Assembly: GCA_028726625.1 (NCBI GenBank)
Contig: JAQYPT010000090.1
Coordinates: forward strand, 1-64,000
Length of the DNA stretch: 64,000 nt
Reading direction: 5' to 3'
Source of the DNA: Prevotellaceae bacterium
GTDB taxonomy: Bacteria > Bacteroidota > Bacteroidia > Bacteroidales > Bacteroidaceae
Positions 55,598 to 64,000 of the stretch are shown one piece after another. The position numbers and the translations under genes were made by a program. How positions within the stretch are numbered: position 1 is the first letter of the stretch; each line of letters opens with the position of its first letter. The notes beneath the pieces are model-generated. The model was given only the letters and a program-made list of their open reading frames with translations. It searched no databases and was not told the origin of the DNA.

Positions 55598-57523
55598 ATG
55601 AATTGGTTTAATAAGCTGGTAAATTGGTACTTTAAAAGAGATTCTTTACCGTATTGGTGTGTAATTTTAATAGATTGTATAATATGCTATCTATCAGGTT
55701 TATTTGTTTTTTGGCTATTCTTTAGAGGAGCAGCCACTTTAGGCAATATAAAACCTATTACGTACACTCTTATATTATACCTCTTTTTTAATATCATTTC
55801 GTTCCGAATATTCCATACCTATGCGGGCATTATACGTTATTCGTCTTTTGTAGACTTGCAACGTGTGGCGCTTGCCATGGGTTTGGCTTTCTTTTTTGTT
55901 TTTCTTATTCATTATCCTATCTTATTTTGGGAGGATAATCGTTGGTTAGTTCCACTCCACACAAGACATATTATATCTATCTACTTGGTTTCCACAATTT
56001 TGATGTGGACATTTAGAATCGTTGTGAAAATGATTTATGATACAATGTTTGAAAACGAGAAGGCGCAGCGAACGTTTATCTATGGAGTGAAAGAAGGGGG
56101 AATAGGATTGGCAAAGCATATCAACAGCCAAAAACCACAGCACTTCAGATTAATGGGATTTATTGCTAATGAAGGCGATCCTACTCCTGGCTATTTGATG
56201 GGGAAAAAAGTTTATCGTGTTGATCAAAAATTATCTGAAGATATTCGAATAAAGAAAATTAGAAATGTTTTGGTTTCGCCTTTACGTAATAAAGAGTTTA
56301 GAGATGATGTCCAGTTACAAGATCTTTTGATTAATGCTGGTGTGAAACTTTATATGACTATAGGTTTGCAGGAGTGGGATAGTCAAAGTGCCACTAATGT
56401 GGTAAAATCTCTAAAAGAAATAAGTATTGAAGATTTGCTACCCAGAGATCAGATTGAGATTGACATGAAGAGCGTTGAGAGCTTGTTAAGTGGGAAAATA
56501 ATACTTATTACAGGGTCGGCAGGTAGTATTGGTTCGGAAATGGTTAAACAAATCGGTAAGTTTAACCCCGCACAGATGATCTTGATAGACCAAGCAGAAA
56601 CACCACAACATGACATTCGTTTATTGATGGAAAAAGATTTTCCTACCGTTAGCACCGAGACGATAGTTGCATCTATAGAAAACTACGAACGAATGGATAA
56701 GCTTTTTGCTACTTATCAGCCCGACTATGTTTTCCATGCTGCCGCTTACAAGCATGTGCCAATGATGGAGGATAATCCAAGTGAGAGCATTCAGAATAAT
56801 ATTTGGGGCACAAAGGTTATTGCTGATTTGAGTGTCAAATATGGTGTGAAGAAGTTTGTCATGATTTCTACCGATAAAGCTGTTAATCCTACCAATGTCA
56901 TGGGATGCTCCAAACGTATCTGCGAGATCTATGTACAAAGTTTGGACAAGGCTGAAAAGGAGGGAAAGGTAAAGGGGAACACACAATTTGTGACAACTCG
57001 TTTTGGTAATGTCCTGGGATCAAATGGTTCAGTCATTCCTTTGTTCCAAAAGCAAATCAAAGCTGGGGGACCTGTCACTGTTACAGATCCCAATATTATT
57101 AGATACTTTATGTTAATACAAGAGGCATGTAAGTTGGTGCTCGAGGCTGGTACTCAAGGAAATGGTGGCGAAATATTTGTGTTTGACATGGGTAGCCCAG
57201 TGAAGATAGCCGATCTTGCCAAGCGCATGATTAAATTATCAGGAGCCGAAAATGTTGGAATTAAATACACGGGACTTCGAGCTGGTGAGAAACTCTATGA
57301 AGAAGTATTGAACGATGAAGAAAGCACGTTACCATCGTTTAATCCTAAAATTCGTATTGCAAAGGTTCGCGAATATGATTATGACCAGATTGAACAAAGT
57401 ATTCAGCAGCTCTTGGAAATATCTAAAACGTACAATGATTTGGAGATAGTACGCAAAATGAAACAAATTGTACCTGAATTTAAGAGTAGAAATTCTGTTT
57501 ATGAACAGCTTGATAGCAGATGA
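55598..57523 (+). CDS. UDP-GlcNAc 4,6-dehydratase, membrane-anchored (PglF/WbpM/CapD type)
   Basis: 641 aa. About four TM helices in the first 150 residues, a CoA-binding-like Rossmann domain, then the dehydratase domain with ITGSAGSIGSEMVKQ near residue 300 and STDKAVNPTNVMGCSKR near 424-440. Methionine replaces the usual tyrosine of the SDR triad, as in PglF and WbpM. It makes UDP-4-keto-6-deoxy-GlcNAc (product of PglF-type retention) for the PglE-like gene upstream. Confidence 0.94.
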   Translation: MNWFNKLVNWYFKRDSLPYWCVILIDCIICYLSGLFVFWLFFRGAATLGNIKPITYTLILYLFFNIISFRIFHTYAGIIRYSSFVDLQRVALAMGLAFFFVFLIHYPILFWEDNRWLVPLHTRHIISIYLVSTILMWTFRIVVKMIYDTMFENEKAQRTFIYGVKEGGIGLAKHINSQKPQHFRLMGFIANEGDPTPGYLMGKKVYRVDQKLSEDIRIKKIRNVLVSPLRNKEFRDDVQLQDLLINAGVKLYMTIGLQEWDSQSATNVVKSLKEISIEDLLPRDQIEIDMKSVESLLSGKIILITGSAGSIGSEMVKQIGKFNPAQMILIDQAETPQHDIRLLMEKDFPTVSTETIVASIENYERMDKLFATYQPDYVFHAAAYKHVPMMEDNPSESIQNNIWGTKVIADLSVKYGVKKFVMISTDKAVNPTNVMGCSKRICEIYVQSLDKAEKEGKVKGNTQFVTTRFGNVLGSNGSVIPLFQKQIKAGGPVTVTDPNIIRYFMLIQEACKLVLEAGTQGNGGEIFVFDMGSPVKIADLAKRMIKLSGAENVGIKYTGLRAGEKLYEEVLNDEESTLPSFNPKIRIAKVREYDYDQIEQSIQQLLEISKTYNDLEIVRKMKQIVPEFKSRNSVYEQLDSR

Positions 57524-57527
57524 TATA

Positions 57528-58649
57528 ATGATTAGTAATAATATTTCAAATTATCTCAGATTTTTACGATATTCTTTAGAGAAAAACTCAGAGAAGCCGA
57601 ACGATCTTCAGTCTATGGATTGGTATGGTTTATTTGAATTTTCTAAAAGGCAATGTATTATAGGCGTTATTTTTGATGGTGTATCACGTTTAGATGCAAA
57701 AACACCACATCCAGAAACAACTTTACTATACAAATGGCTTCAACAAGCAGAACAGTTAAAACGTACAAACTTAAAAATTAATGATGATGTTGTCAAACTA
57801 TATAATAGAGTATTAAAAGCAGGATTTCCAGGTTGCATTCTTAAAGGACAAGGAAATAACACAATGTATCCAAACCCTTGGGTTCGAACTCCAGGTGATA
57901 TTGATATCTGGCTACAAGGGAATGAAGGTGATATCTTAAATTATGCACGAAAGTTTGATTCGACAGCTATTGCTAATTATCACCATGTGCAATTAAGAAT
58001 GCCTGATATAAGTACTCCAGTCGAAATACATTTTACCCCTTCATTTTGCGGTAATTTATTCTATAATAAACGTATGCGTGAGTATTTTGATCAACATGCT
58101 GACGAACAATTTAAAAATAAAATTACTTTGCCAAACGAGATTGGCGAAATATCAATACCTACAGACTCATTTAACCGAATTTTTCAACTATCTCATACTA
58201 TGCATCATTTCTTCTTTGAGGGTATAGGTTTAAGGCAAATAATAGACTATTATTATCTACTTAAGCGTGATATAGATGACGTGGATAAAGAGGAAGAGGT
58301 AAAAACACTGAAATATCTTGGGATGTATAAATTTGCGAGAGCCATGATGTATGTCCAACATACAATCTTCGGACTAGATCGCAGATATATGTCAGTTGAG
58401 CCAAGTGAACGTTTGGGAAAAATCCTTTTAAAAGAAATACTATTTGCTGGTAATTTTGGATTTTATGACCATCGTTATAAGTTTAAAGGAAAAAGCAGGT
58501 TGGGACAGTTCCTTTTAGAAGTTTATCGTAATCTCCACTTCGCTTTTTATTTTCCTGCAGAAGCTTTATTTGGAAGACCAGTGTTTAGATTTTGGCACCA
58601 ATTCGAAAAGATGAGAATAGAAAATAGCGCTAAATCAAGAAAATATTAA
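57528..58649 (+). CDS. Nucleotidyltransferase-fold protein (NTP_transf_5-like)
   Basis: 373 aa from ATG 57528 (MISNNISNYL), four bases past the dehydratase stop; the ORF-track start (57468) overlaps that gene. The core FPGCILKGQGNNTMYPNPWVRTPGDIDIW carries the GxS/DxD-type metal site; VEIHFTPSF and LSHTMHHFFFEGIGLRQIIDYYYLL are family text. Such proteins recur in capsule clusters with no proven reaction. The DNA is AT-rich compared with fabD that follows. Confidence 0.85.
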   Translation: MISNNISNYLRFLRYSLEKNSEKPNDLQSMDWYGLFEFSKRQCIIGVIFDGVSRLDAKTPHPETTLLYKWLQQAEQLKRTNLKINDDVVKLYNRVLKAGFPGCILKGQGNNTMYPNPWVRTPGDIDIWLQGNEGDILNYARKFDSTAIANYHHVQLRMPDISTPVEIHFTPSFCGNLFYNKRMREYFDQHADEQFKNKITLPNEIGEISIPTDSFNRIFQLSHTMHHFFFEGIGLRQIIDYYYLLKRDIDDVDKEEEVKTLKYLGMYKFARAMMYVQHTIFGLDRRYMSVEPSERLGKILLKEILFAGNFGFYDHRYKFKGKSRLGQFLLEVYRNLHFAFYFPAEALFGRPVFRFWHQFEKMRIENSAKSRKY

Positions 58650-58716
58650 AAAAGAATTTATAACAGTTTTATACCAGATAAGTTTATAACAATATTTTTA
58701 ATATAACAGAAAAGTT

Positions 58717-59601
58717 ATGAAAGCATTTGTATTTCCCGGTCAGGGATCCCAGTTCGTAGGAATGGGAAAAGAACTTTATGATAATAACGAGACAGCAAAG
58801 GAGTTGTTTGACAAAGCCAACGAGGTGTTGAGCTATCGCATCACCGACATCATGTTCGATGGTACCGATGAACAGCTCAAGGAAACCAAGGTGACACAAC
58901 CTGCCGTGTTCTTGCACAGTGTCATTTCTGCACTCTGTATGGGCGATGCGTTCAAGCCCGATATGGTGGCTGGTCATTCTTTGGGCGAGTTTTCTGCATT
59001 GGTGGCAGCTGGTGCGTTGAGTTTTGAAGACGGTCTCAAATTGGTTTATGCTCGTGCCATGGCGATGCAGAAGGCTTGCGAGGTGGCACCGGGTACCATG
59101 GCTGCAATCATTGGCTTGCCAGATGAAAAGGTAGAAGAGATATGTCAAGAGGTGAGCAAAGAAGGCAAAGTAGTCATTCCAGCTAATTATAACTGTCCTG
59201 GACAATTGGTTATCTCTGGAGATAAGGAAGGCATTGAGGAGGCTTGCGAAAAACTAAAAGCTGCGGGAGCCAAGCGTGCGTTGCCTTTGAAGGTGGGAGG
59301 TGCATTCCATTCACCTTTGATGCAGCCTGCCAAAGACGAGTTGCAAAAGGCGATAGAGGCTACCACGGTGAATACGCCTCAATGTCCTGTGTACCAGAAT
59401 GTAGACGGGAAACCTTATACCGATGCAGCCAAGATTAAGGCAAACCTCATCGCCCAATTGACCAATAGCGTTCGTTGGACAACAACGGTGCAGAACATGA
59501 TTGCCGATGGTGCTACCGACTTTACCGAGTGTGGACCTGGCAAGGCTTTGCAGGGCATGATTGGACGCATCAGCAAGGAAGTGGCAGTCCACGGCATCTA
59601 A
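58717..59601 (+). CDS. fabD: Malonyl-CoA:ACP transacylase
   Basis: Loads malonyl groups onto ACP for fatty-acid synthesis. FPGQGSQFVGMGKEL at the N-terminus, nucleophile S88 in GHSLGEF, and the histidine of GGAFHSPLM. 294 aa, normal length. Housekeeping gene; it marks the end of the polysaccharide locus. Confidence 0.97.
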   Translation: MKAFVFPGQGSQFVGMGKELYDNNETAKELFDKANEVLSYRITDIMFDGTDEQLKETKVTQPAVFLHSVISALCMGDAFKPDMVAGHSLGEFSALVAAGALSFEDGLKLVYARAMAMQKACEVAPGTMAAIIGLPDEKVEEICQEVSKEGKVVIPANYNCPGQLVISGDKEGIEEACEKLKAAGAKRALPLKVGGAFHSPLMQPAKDELQKAIEATTVNTPQCPVYQNVDGKPYTDAAKIKANLIAQLTNSVRWTTTVQNMIADGATDFTECGPGKALQGMIGRISKEVAVHGI

Positions 59602-59641
59602 ATTCCTATTGGGAGTAAATAGTAGTAAATAGGAGTGATGT

Positions 59642-59770
59642 GGGAGTTAACGGACAAATGCCATTTAATCGCAAGTATTAAAAAAGGTGTTGTTTGTTAA
59701 CTCCCATTTTATATCTTATGAATTCCCTTTTAACTTCCATAGAAAGAACTGCTATCGTCCGTTAACTCCC
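59642..59770. repeat. 14-bp inverted repeat with 22-bp tandem repeats, fabD-GH13 spacer
   Basis: GGGAGTTAACGGAC (59642-59655) is the exact reverse complement of GTCCGTTAACTCCC (59757-59770). To the right, AACTCCCTATTAACTCC recurs with a 22-base period (59764 and 59786); the left flank (59602-59641) holds GGGAGTAAATAG-type copies in the opposite sense. It fills the whole intergenic gap. Confidence 0.8.
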
Positions 59771-59810
59771 TATTAACTCCTATCTAACTCCCTATTAACT
59801 CCTTATAAAA

Positions 59811-61481
59811 ATGACCATCTATCAAATCTTTACTCGTCTTTTTGGCAATCAAAACATGACCCGAACGTCCCATGGAACGATGGAAGAGAATGGAGTGGGG
59901 AAGATGAACGACATCACTACGACCGTGCTCACTCGTATTCACGACATGGGGTTCACGCATGTGTGGTTCACCGGCATTGTTCGCCATGCAACGACAACCG
60001 ATTATTCTACCTACGGCATCCCTCGTCAACATCCAGCGATTGTGAAGGGAAAGGCTGGGTCGCCATACGCTATTACCGATTATTATGATGTCGACCCCGA
60101 CCTTGCCGTGCAGGTAACAAAGCGCATGGATGAGTTCGAGGCTTTGGTGAAGCGTACGCACAAGGCAGGCATGAAAGTGATTGTTGATTTCGTCCCCAAT
60201 CATGTGGCGCGGCAATACCACTCCATTTGCAAACCTAAGGGAGTGAGAGACTTGGGGGAGAACGATGATGTAAACAAGCACTTTGACATTCACAACAATT
60301 TTTATTATTGCCCAGACTATCCCTTTGAACCTGCCATTGATTTGTGCAAGGATGCCAGCGAACCTTATCATGAATATCCTGCCAAATGCACGGGTAACGA
60401 TTGTTTTAATGCTTCGCCCTCAGTTAATGATTGGTACGAGACCGTCAAACTGAACTATGGCATTGATTACACCGATGCTGGTGGACGCAGCGATCATTTC
60501 TACCCCATGCCTGACACATGGCGACAGATGACAGACATTCTGCTGTTTTGGGCTTCCAAGGGAGTGGACGGCTTCCGCTGTGACATGGCAGAGATGGTGC
60601 CAACGGCATTTTGGCATTACGCTATTGGTAAGCTCAAGGCAACCTATCCTCACGTCATCATCATTGGCGAGGTGTACAATCCCACCCTTTATCGGGCATA
60701 TATCGCTTCGGGATTTGATTACTTATATGATAAAGTTGGCATGTACGACTGTTTGCGCGACATCGTGTGTGGCAAACGTCCAGCCCATCACATTACCCGC
60801 CAATGGCAATCCGTGGATGATATCTTGCCAAAGATGCTCTATTTCTTGGAAAACCATGACGAGCAACGCATTGCCAGCGACTTCTTTTGTGGCAGTGCCG
60901 AGCGTGCCTTGCCGGCTTTCATGGTTTGCGCATGGCTGCACACCAATCCTGTCATGGTGTATGCCGGACAGGAGTTTGGCGAGCGAGGCATGGATGCAGA
61001 AGGATTCAGTGGACTTGATGGTAGGACTACCATATTCGACTACTGGGCGGTAAAGTCCGTCGTCGAAGGATATTATCAAAGAAGAAAAATGGATAACCAC
61101 AGTAAAACGTTATCCGAAACTTATCGACAAATACTCAACTTGCGTAACCTGCCAGCCATTGCGCAGGGGCAGTTCTTCGACTTGATGTATGCCAACAGTC
61201 AGCATTCGGCATTGTTCAATCCCGATGAGCAGTATGTCTTCTTGCGTAAATCGGCTGAGCAGCTCTTGTTGATTGTCGTGAACTTTTCGCCCAACCAGCA
61301 GAGGGTGCATGTCAACATACCACAACATGCTTTCGACTTCCTGCACATGCGGCAGGGTACATGCAGGGCAGCCGACCTGTTGACACACCAAGAACAGCGT
61401 GCAGAGTGGTCGGCTTCCGTGCCGTTTGTTGCACAAATACCGGGTTATGGTGGACGAATCTATGAAATTAAACAAGTATAA
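59811..61481 (+). CDS. GH13 alpha-amylase family enzyme, cytoplasmic
   Basis: 556 aa, no signal peptide. The four GH13 regions are present: VDFVPNH (about 125-131), GFRCDMAE with nucleophile D258, IIGEVYN with acid/base E287, and FLENHDEQR with D350. The C-terminal beta domain follows. It probably acts on intracellular glucans; the exact linkage is not determinable. Confidence 0.93.
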   Translation: MTIYQIFTRLFGNQNMTRTSHGTMEENGVGKMNDITTTVLTRIHDMGFTHVWFTGIVRHATTTDYSTYGIPRQHPAIVKGKAGSPYAITDYYDVDPDLAVQVTKRMDEFEALVKRTHKAGMKVIVDFVPNHVARQYHSICKPKGVRDLGENDDVNKHFDIHNNFYYCPDYPFEPAIDLCKDASEPYHEYPAKCTGNDCFNASPSVNDWYETVKLNYGIDYTDAGGRSDHFYPMPDTWRQMTDILLFWASKGVDGFRCDMAEMVPTAFWHYAIGKLKATYPHVIIIGEVYNPTLYRAYIASGFDYLYDKVGMYDCLRDIVCGKRPAHHITRQWQSVDDILPKMLYFLENHDEQRIASDFFCGSAERALPAFMVCAWLHTNPVMVYAGQEFGERGMDAEGFSGLDGRTTIFDYWAVKSVVEGYYQRRKMDNHSKTLSETYRQILNLRNLPAIAQGQFFDLMYANSQHSALFNPDEQYVFLRKSAEQLLLIVVNFSPNQQRVHVNIPQHAFDFLHMRQGTCRAADLLTHQEQRAEWSASVPFVAQIPGYGGRIYEIKQV

Positions 61482-61512
61482 TATAGGCTCTTGCCATCAA
61501 TCATTCGAGTGT

Positions 61513-61558
61513 GTAGGTGTTCAAAATGAAAACTAAATATTTCATTTTGTGCACCTAC
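61513..61558 (+). terminator. Strong hairpin after the GH13 gene
   Basis: Arms GTAGGTGTTCAAAATGAAA and TTTCATTTTGTGCACCTAC pair over 19 bases with two mismatches around an 8-base loop; TCGTTTTATG follows. Confidence 0.75.
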
Positions 61559-61601
61559 TGTCGTTTTATGGCATTCCTACAATCTTCATCAATCTAACAA
61601 A

Positions 61602-63758
61602 ATGCGTACACAACTATTTATCACAATGCTTCTTCAAAATTATCGGTCAAAACTACTTTTGGCATGTTTGCTTTTATTTTCGTGTTTCGTTGTCCTTCAC
61701 ACAGACGCAAAACCAACAGTGCCACCAGTTCGTGTGGCATGCGTAGGCAATAGCATTACATACGGAACGGGTATCGCCAATCGTGATAAAGACTCTTATC
61801 CCGCACAGCTACAGGCGATGTTGGACAATAAATATCTCGTTGGGAATTTTGGAAAACCCGGAGCTACCTTGCTTCGACATGGTCATCGCCCTTATTTCAA
61901 GCAACAAGAATTTCACGATGCCATGGCATTTCACGCCGATATTGCCGTCATTCATTTAGGTATCAATGACACCGACCCACGAAACTGGCCCAACTATCGT
62001 GACGAATTTGTGACCGATTACTTGGCTCTTATCGACTCTCTTCGTCAAGCCAACCCAAAGGTGCGCATCATTTTGGCAAGATTGTCACCTATAGCGCACA
62101 GGCATCCGCGTTTTATCTCAGGAACGCAACAATGGCACGAGCAGATACAGGCAAGCATTGAAACTGTGGCAGAGATCAGTGGAAGTGAGCTTATTGATTT
62201 TCATGCGCCTTTATATCCTTACCCTTTTTTGTTGCCCGATGCCTTACATCCCAATGCAGAAGGTGCTGGTATCATGGCAAAAGTGGTTTATGGCAGCATT
62301 ACGGGCAATTATGGAGGGTTGCACTTACCAGCCATCTATACCGACAATATGGTTTTGCAGCGAGATGTACCCATAACGATTCATGGCATAGCCAATACAG
62401 GCGAGACGGTAAAGGTAAAGTTGGGAAGTCTGTACCAATCAACTCGTGCCAACCGGCAGGGTAACTGGCAGGTTACCTTTGCGCCTCAGAAAGCCGAGCG
62501 AAGCACGACACTCACCGTAAGTGCGGGCAAGCAAAAGCGTATCTTCCACGATGTGGCAATAGGTGAGGTGTGGCTTTGTTCGGGACAGTCGAACATGGCT
62601 TTCATGATGCACCAAGCCGCTACTGCACAGCGAGACATCCCACTTTCTGGTGATGAGGATTTGCATCTCTACGACATGAAACCCAACTGGGAGACGTATG
62701 ATATGGAGTGGAACAAGTCGGTACTTGATTCGTTGAACCATTTGCAATATTATCGCTCCTCGACATGGGCTGTTGCATCACCCGAAGCAGTGCGGGATTT
62801 TTCAGCTGTAGCTTATTATTTCGGTCGTATGTTGCGCGACAGTTTGCAAGTACCAGTGGGGATTATCTGCAATGCCGTGGGCGGTTCGCCTACCGAGTCA
62901 TGGATAGATCGGCATACATTGGAATCTCGTTTTCCTGCTATTCTCAACAATTGGTTGCACAACGATTTCATTCAGCCGTGGGTGCGAGAGCGGGCTGCCA
63001 TGAACATCGCACAAGCTAAGGACGCAGGCGTGAGGCATCCGTACGAACCCTGTTATTTGTTTGAGAGCGGTATCTTGCCCTTGCAGCAATATGTTGTTAA
63101 GGGAGTGGCATGGTATCAAGGCGAGTCGAACGCCCATAACATTGAGGCACACGAAACGCTGTTCAAACTGTTGGTTGATTCTTGGCGGCAGTATTGGAAC
63201 AATGCCAGCATGCCATTTTATTTTGTGCAACTTTCAAGTCTTAACCGACCTTCGTGGACTTGGTTCCGTGACAGCCAGCGAAGGTTGATGCAGCAAATTC
63301 CCAATACCGGTATGGCAGTATCTTCCGACCTTGGTGATTCGCTCAATGTGCATCCAATCCATAAACAAAAGATAGGCGAACGACTGGCTCGGTGGGCATT
63401 GGCAGACACCTATCATCGCCCACTCATGCCGTGTGGCCCTCTGTTTAAGTGTGCTTGGCGTGAAGCGGGGAACAAGGTCGCTGTCTCGTTTAATACTGCT
63501 GACAAATTGTCTACTGCTGATGGTAAGGCTGTCTATGGTTTTGAGATCGCCCAATACAATGGTTTGTTTTATCCTGCCCATGCAGAGATCAAGGGGCAGT
63601 TAGTGATACTTCAATCCGACAAGGTCAGGGAACCTCGCTTTGTGCGCTATGGTTGGCAGCCGTACACTCGTGCCAATCTTGTCAATGGCGACGGGCTTCC
63701 TGCCTCTACTTTCCGAGGTGAGGTGACTACCCAACATTGCGTTTCTCACAAGAAATAA
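61602..63758 (+). CDS. Secreted SGNH hydrolase fused to sialate O-acetylesterase
   Basis: 718 aa. Signal peptide or anchor (LLLACLLLFSCFVVLHTDA). N-terminal SGNH domain (about 46-225): VACVGNSITYGTG (GNS instead of GDS), HLGINDTDPRNW and DALHPN. Then a linker Ig-like domain and the sialate-9-O-acetylesterase domain with GEVWLCSGQSNMAFMM, WYQGESNAHN and DLGDSLNVHP. The product should deacetylate sialic acids or other acetylated host glycans. Some Bacteroidetes have this fused form. Confidence 0.92.
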   Translation: MRTQLFITMLLQNYRSKLLLACLLLFSCFVVLHTDAKPTVPPVRVACVGNSITYGTGIANRDKDSYPAQLQAMLDNKYLVGNFGKPGATLLRHGHRPYFKQQEFHDAMAFHADIAVIHLGINDTDPRNWPNYRDEFVTDYLALIDSLRQANPKVRIILARLSPIAHRHPRFISGTQQWHEQIQASIETVAEISGSELIDFHAPLYPYPFLLPDALHPNAEGAGIMAKVVYGSITGNYGGLHLPAIYTDNMVLQRDVPITIHGIANTGETVKVKLGSLYQSTRANRQGNWQVTFAPQKAERSTTLTVSAGKQKRIFHDVAIGEVWLCSGQSNMAFMMHQAATAQRDIPLSGDEDLHLYDMKPNWETYDMEWNKSVLDSLNHLQYYRSSTWAVASPEAVRDFSAVAYYFGRMLRDSLQVPVGIICNAVGGSPTESWIDRHTLESRFPAILNNWLHNDFIQPWVRERAAMNIAQAKDAGVRHPYEPCYLFESGILPLQQYVVKGVAWYQGESNAHNIEAHETLFKLLVDSWRQYWNNASMPFYFVQLSSLNRPSWTWFRDSQRRLMQQIPNTGMAVSSDLGDSLNVHPIHKQKIGERLARWALADTYHRPLMPCGPLFKCAWREAGNKVAVSFNTADKLSTADGKAVYGFEIAQYNGLFYPAHAEIKGQLVILQSDKVREPRFVRYGWQPYTRANLVNGDGLPASTFRGEVTTQHCVSHKK

Positions 63759-64000
63759 CAACAGTTCCAGTGGGCTGATTTATGAAAGTAAGCAGTCATA
63801 AACCTAAATCAACCATTTGTAAAAAAAAGATAAAGTAGGGTCGACTATATAACAAGATTGTGTTGGAAATTCAAGAGCGGGAAGTGTCATTCCCACCAGC
63901 CCATACTGCAGAGCATTTACTCAATCAATTGATGCATAGAATGTTTGGATGTGAGCGTTCACACAATGCACACATTGAGCGCAAGAAAAGTAAAATGACG
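63759..64000. other. Right-edge noncoding stretch
   Basis: No ORF of note and no terminator-like hairpin immediately after the esterase gene. A short open frame starting near 63940 (MFGCERSHNAHIERK) runs off the window and could be the start of a gene, but I do not recognise it. Confidence 0.4.

Noticed and set aside
1-64000. tRNA, rRNA, tmRNA genes
   Set aside because: Intergenic stretches were read on both strands and none showed a cloverleaf with T-loop GGTTCRA or rRNA conserved text; weak ones could be missed without a covariance tool.

Overview
The window looks like a chromosomal segment of a Prevotella-like member of the Bacteroidales. The basis is the gene content (two GH92 mannosidases, a BSP-type metallopeptidase lipoprotein, Bacteroidales-style gmd/fcl/ugd, a GxxExxY gene, a PorT-like barrel) and the promoters, which fit the Bacteroidetes pattern TTTG or TTG, about 20 bases, then TAnnTTTG. 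No rRNA, tRNA or CRISPR array was seen. No database search was possible, so family names come from recognised motifs.

Layout. 1-2055: the right part of an IS66-family insertion sequence. 2208-4160: one unrecognised acidic-tailed protein gene and a gene-poor kilobase. 4162-7836: housekeeping genes (rarA, a D-2-hydroxyacid dehydrogenase, a TRIC/UPF0126 channel, an outer-membrane barrel). 8022-14419 (minus strand): an eight-gene overlapping operon running from a MATE exporter to rmlB-fdtA-GNAT-fdtB, which should make an acylated dTDP-3-amino-3,6-dideoxyhexose. 14576-17191: xseA-xseB and ilvE. 17600-25155: trmB, then GH92, BSP lipoprotein, GH92 (a mannan or N-glycan trimming group), then mrp. 25287-28808 (minus strand): a ClC chloride transporter, tsaC and fmt.

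29459-58649 is a large surface-polysaccharide locus on the plus strand. Sugar-nucleotide genes come first (glf for Galf, gmd and fcl for GDP-fucose, ugd for UDP-glucuronate). An odd cassette follows: a secreted protein, a small acidic protein, a pRiA4b ORF3-like protein and a decayed relative of the small acidic protein. Then comes a very AT-rich variable core (Wzx flippase, Fe-S/F420-beta protein, pyruvyl transferase, acyltransferase, DUF1919, GT2, hexapeptide acyltransferase, GT2, EpsG-like polymerase, GT2, GT4). GC rises again at a second GT4 gene. The initiation genes are on the right: a PglC/WbaP-like sugar-phosphate transferase, a PglE-like aminotransferase and a PglF-like dehydratase. 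Inserted among them are an AAA ATPase with an operator-like promoter, a GNAT and a GxxExxY gene broken by an in-frame TAG. The predicted glycan starts on a UDP-GlcNAc-derived amino sugar and may carry Galf, fucose, uronic acid, pyruvate and acyl groups. Five glycosyltransferases plus the initiating enzyme suggest a repeat unit of about six sugars.

58717-63758 holds fabD, a cytoplasmic GH13 enzyme and a secreted SGNH plus sialate-O-acetylesterase fusion.

The most unusual structure lies between genes: tandem arrays with fixed 9-bp or 22-bp periods (17.3, 27.8, 28.9, 31.7 and 59.7 kb), one 22-bp family occurring at two loci in opposite orientation, and inverted repeat clusters around the GxxExxY gene. 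Together with the paired small acidic proteins, these are the best candidates for something undescribed.
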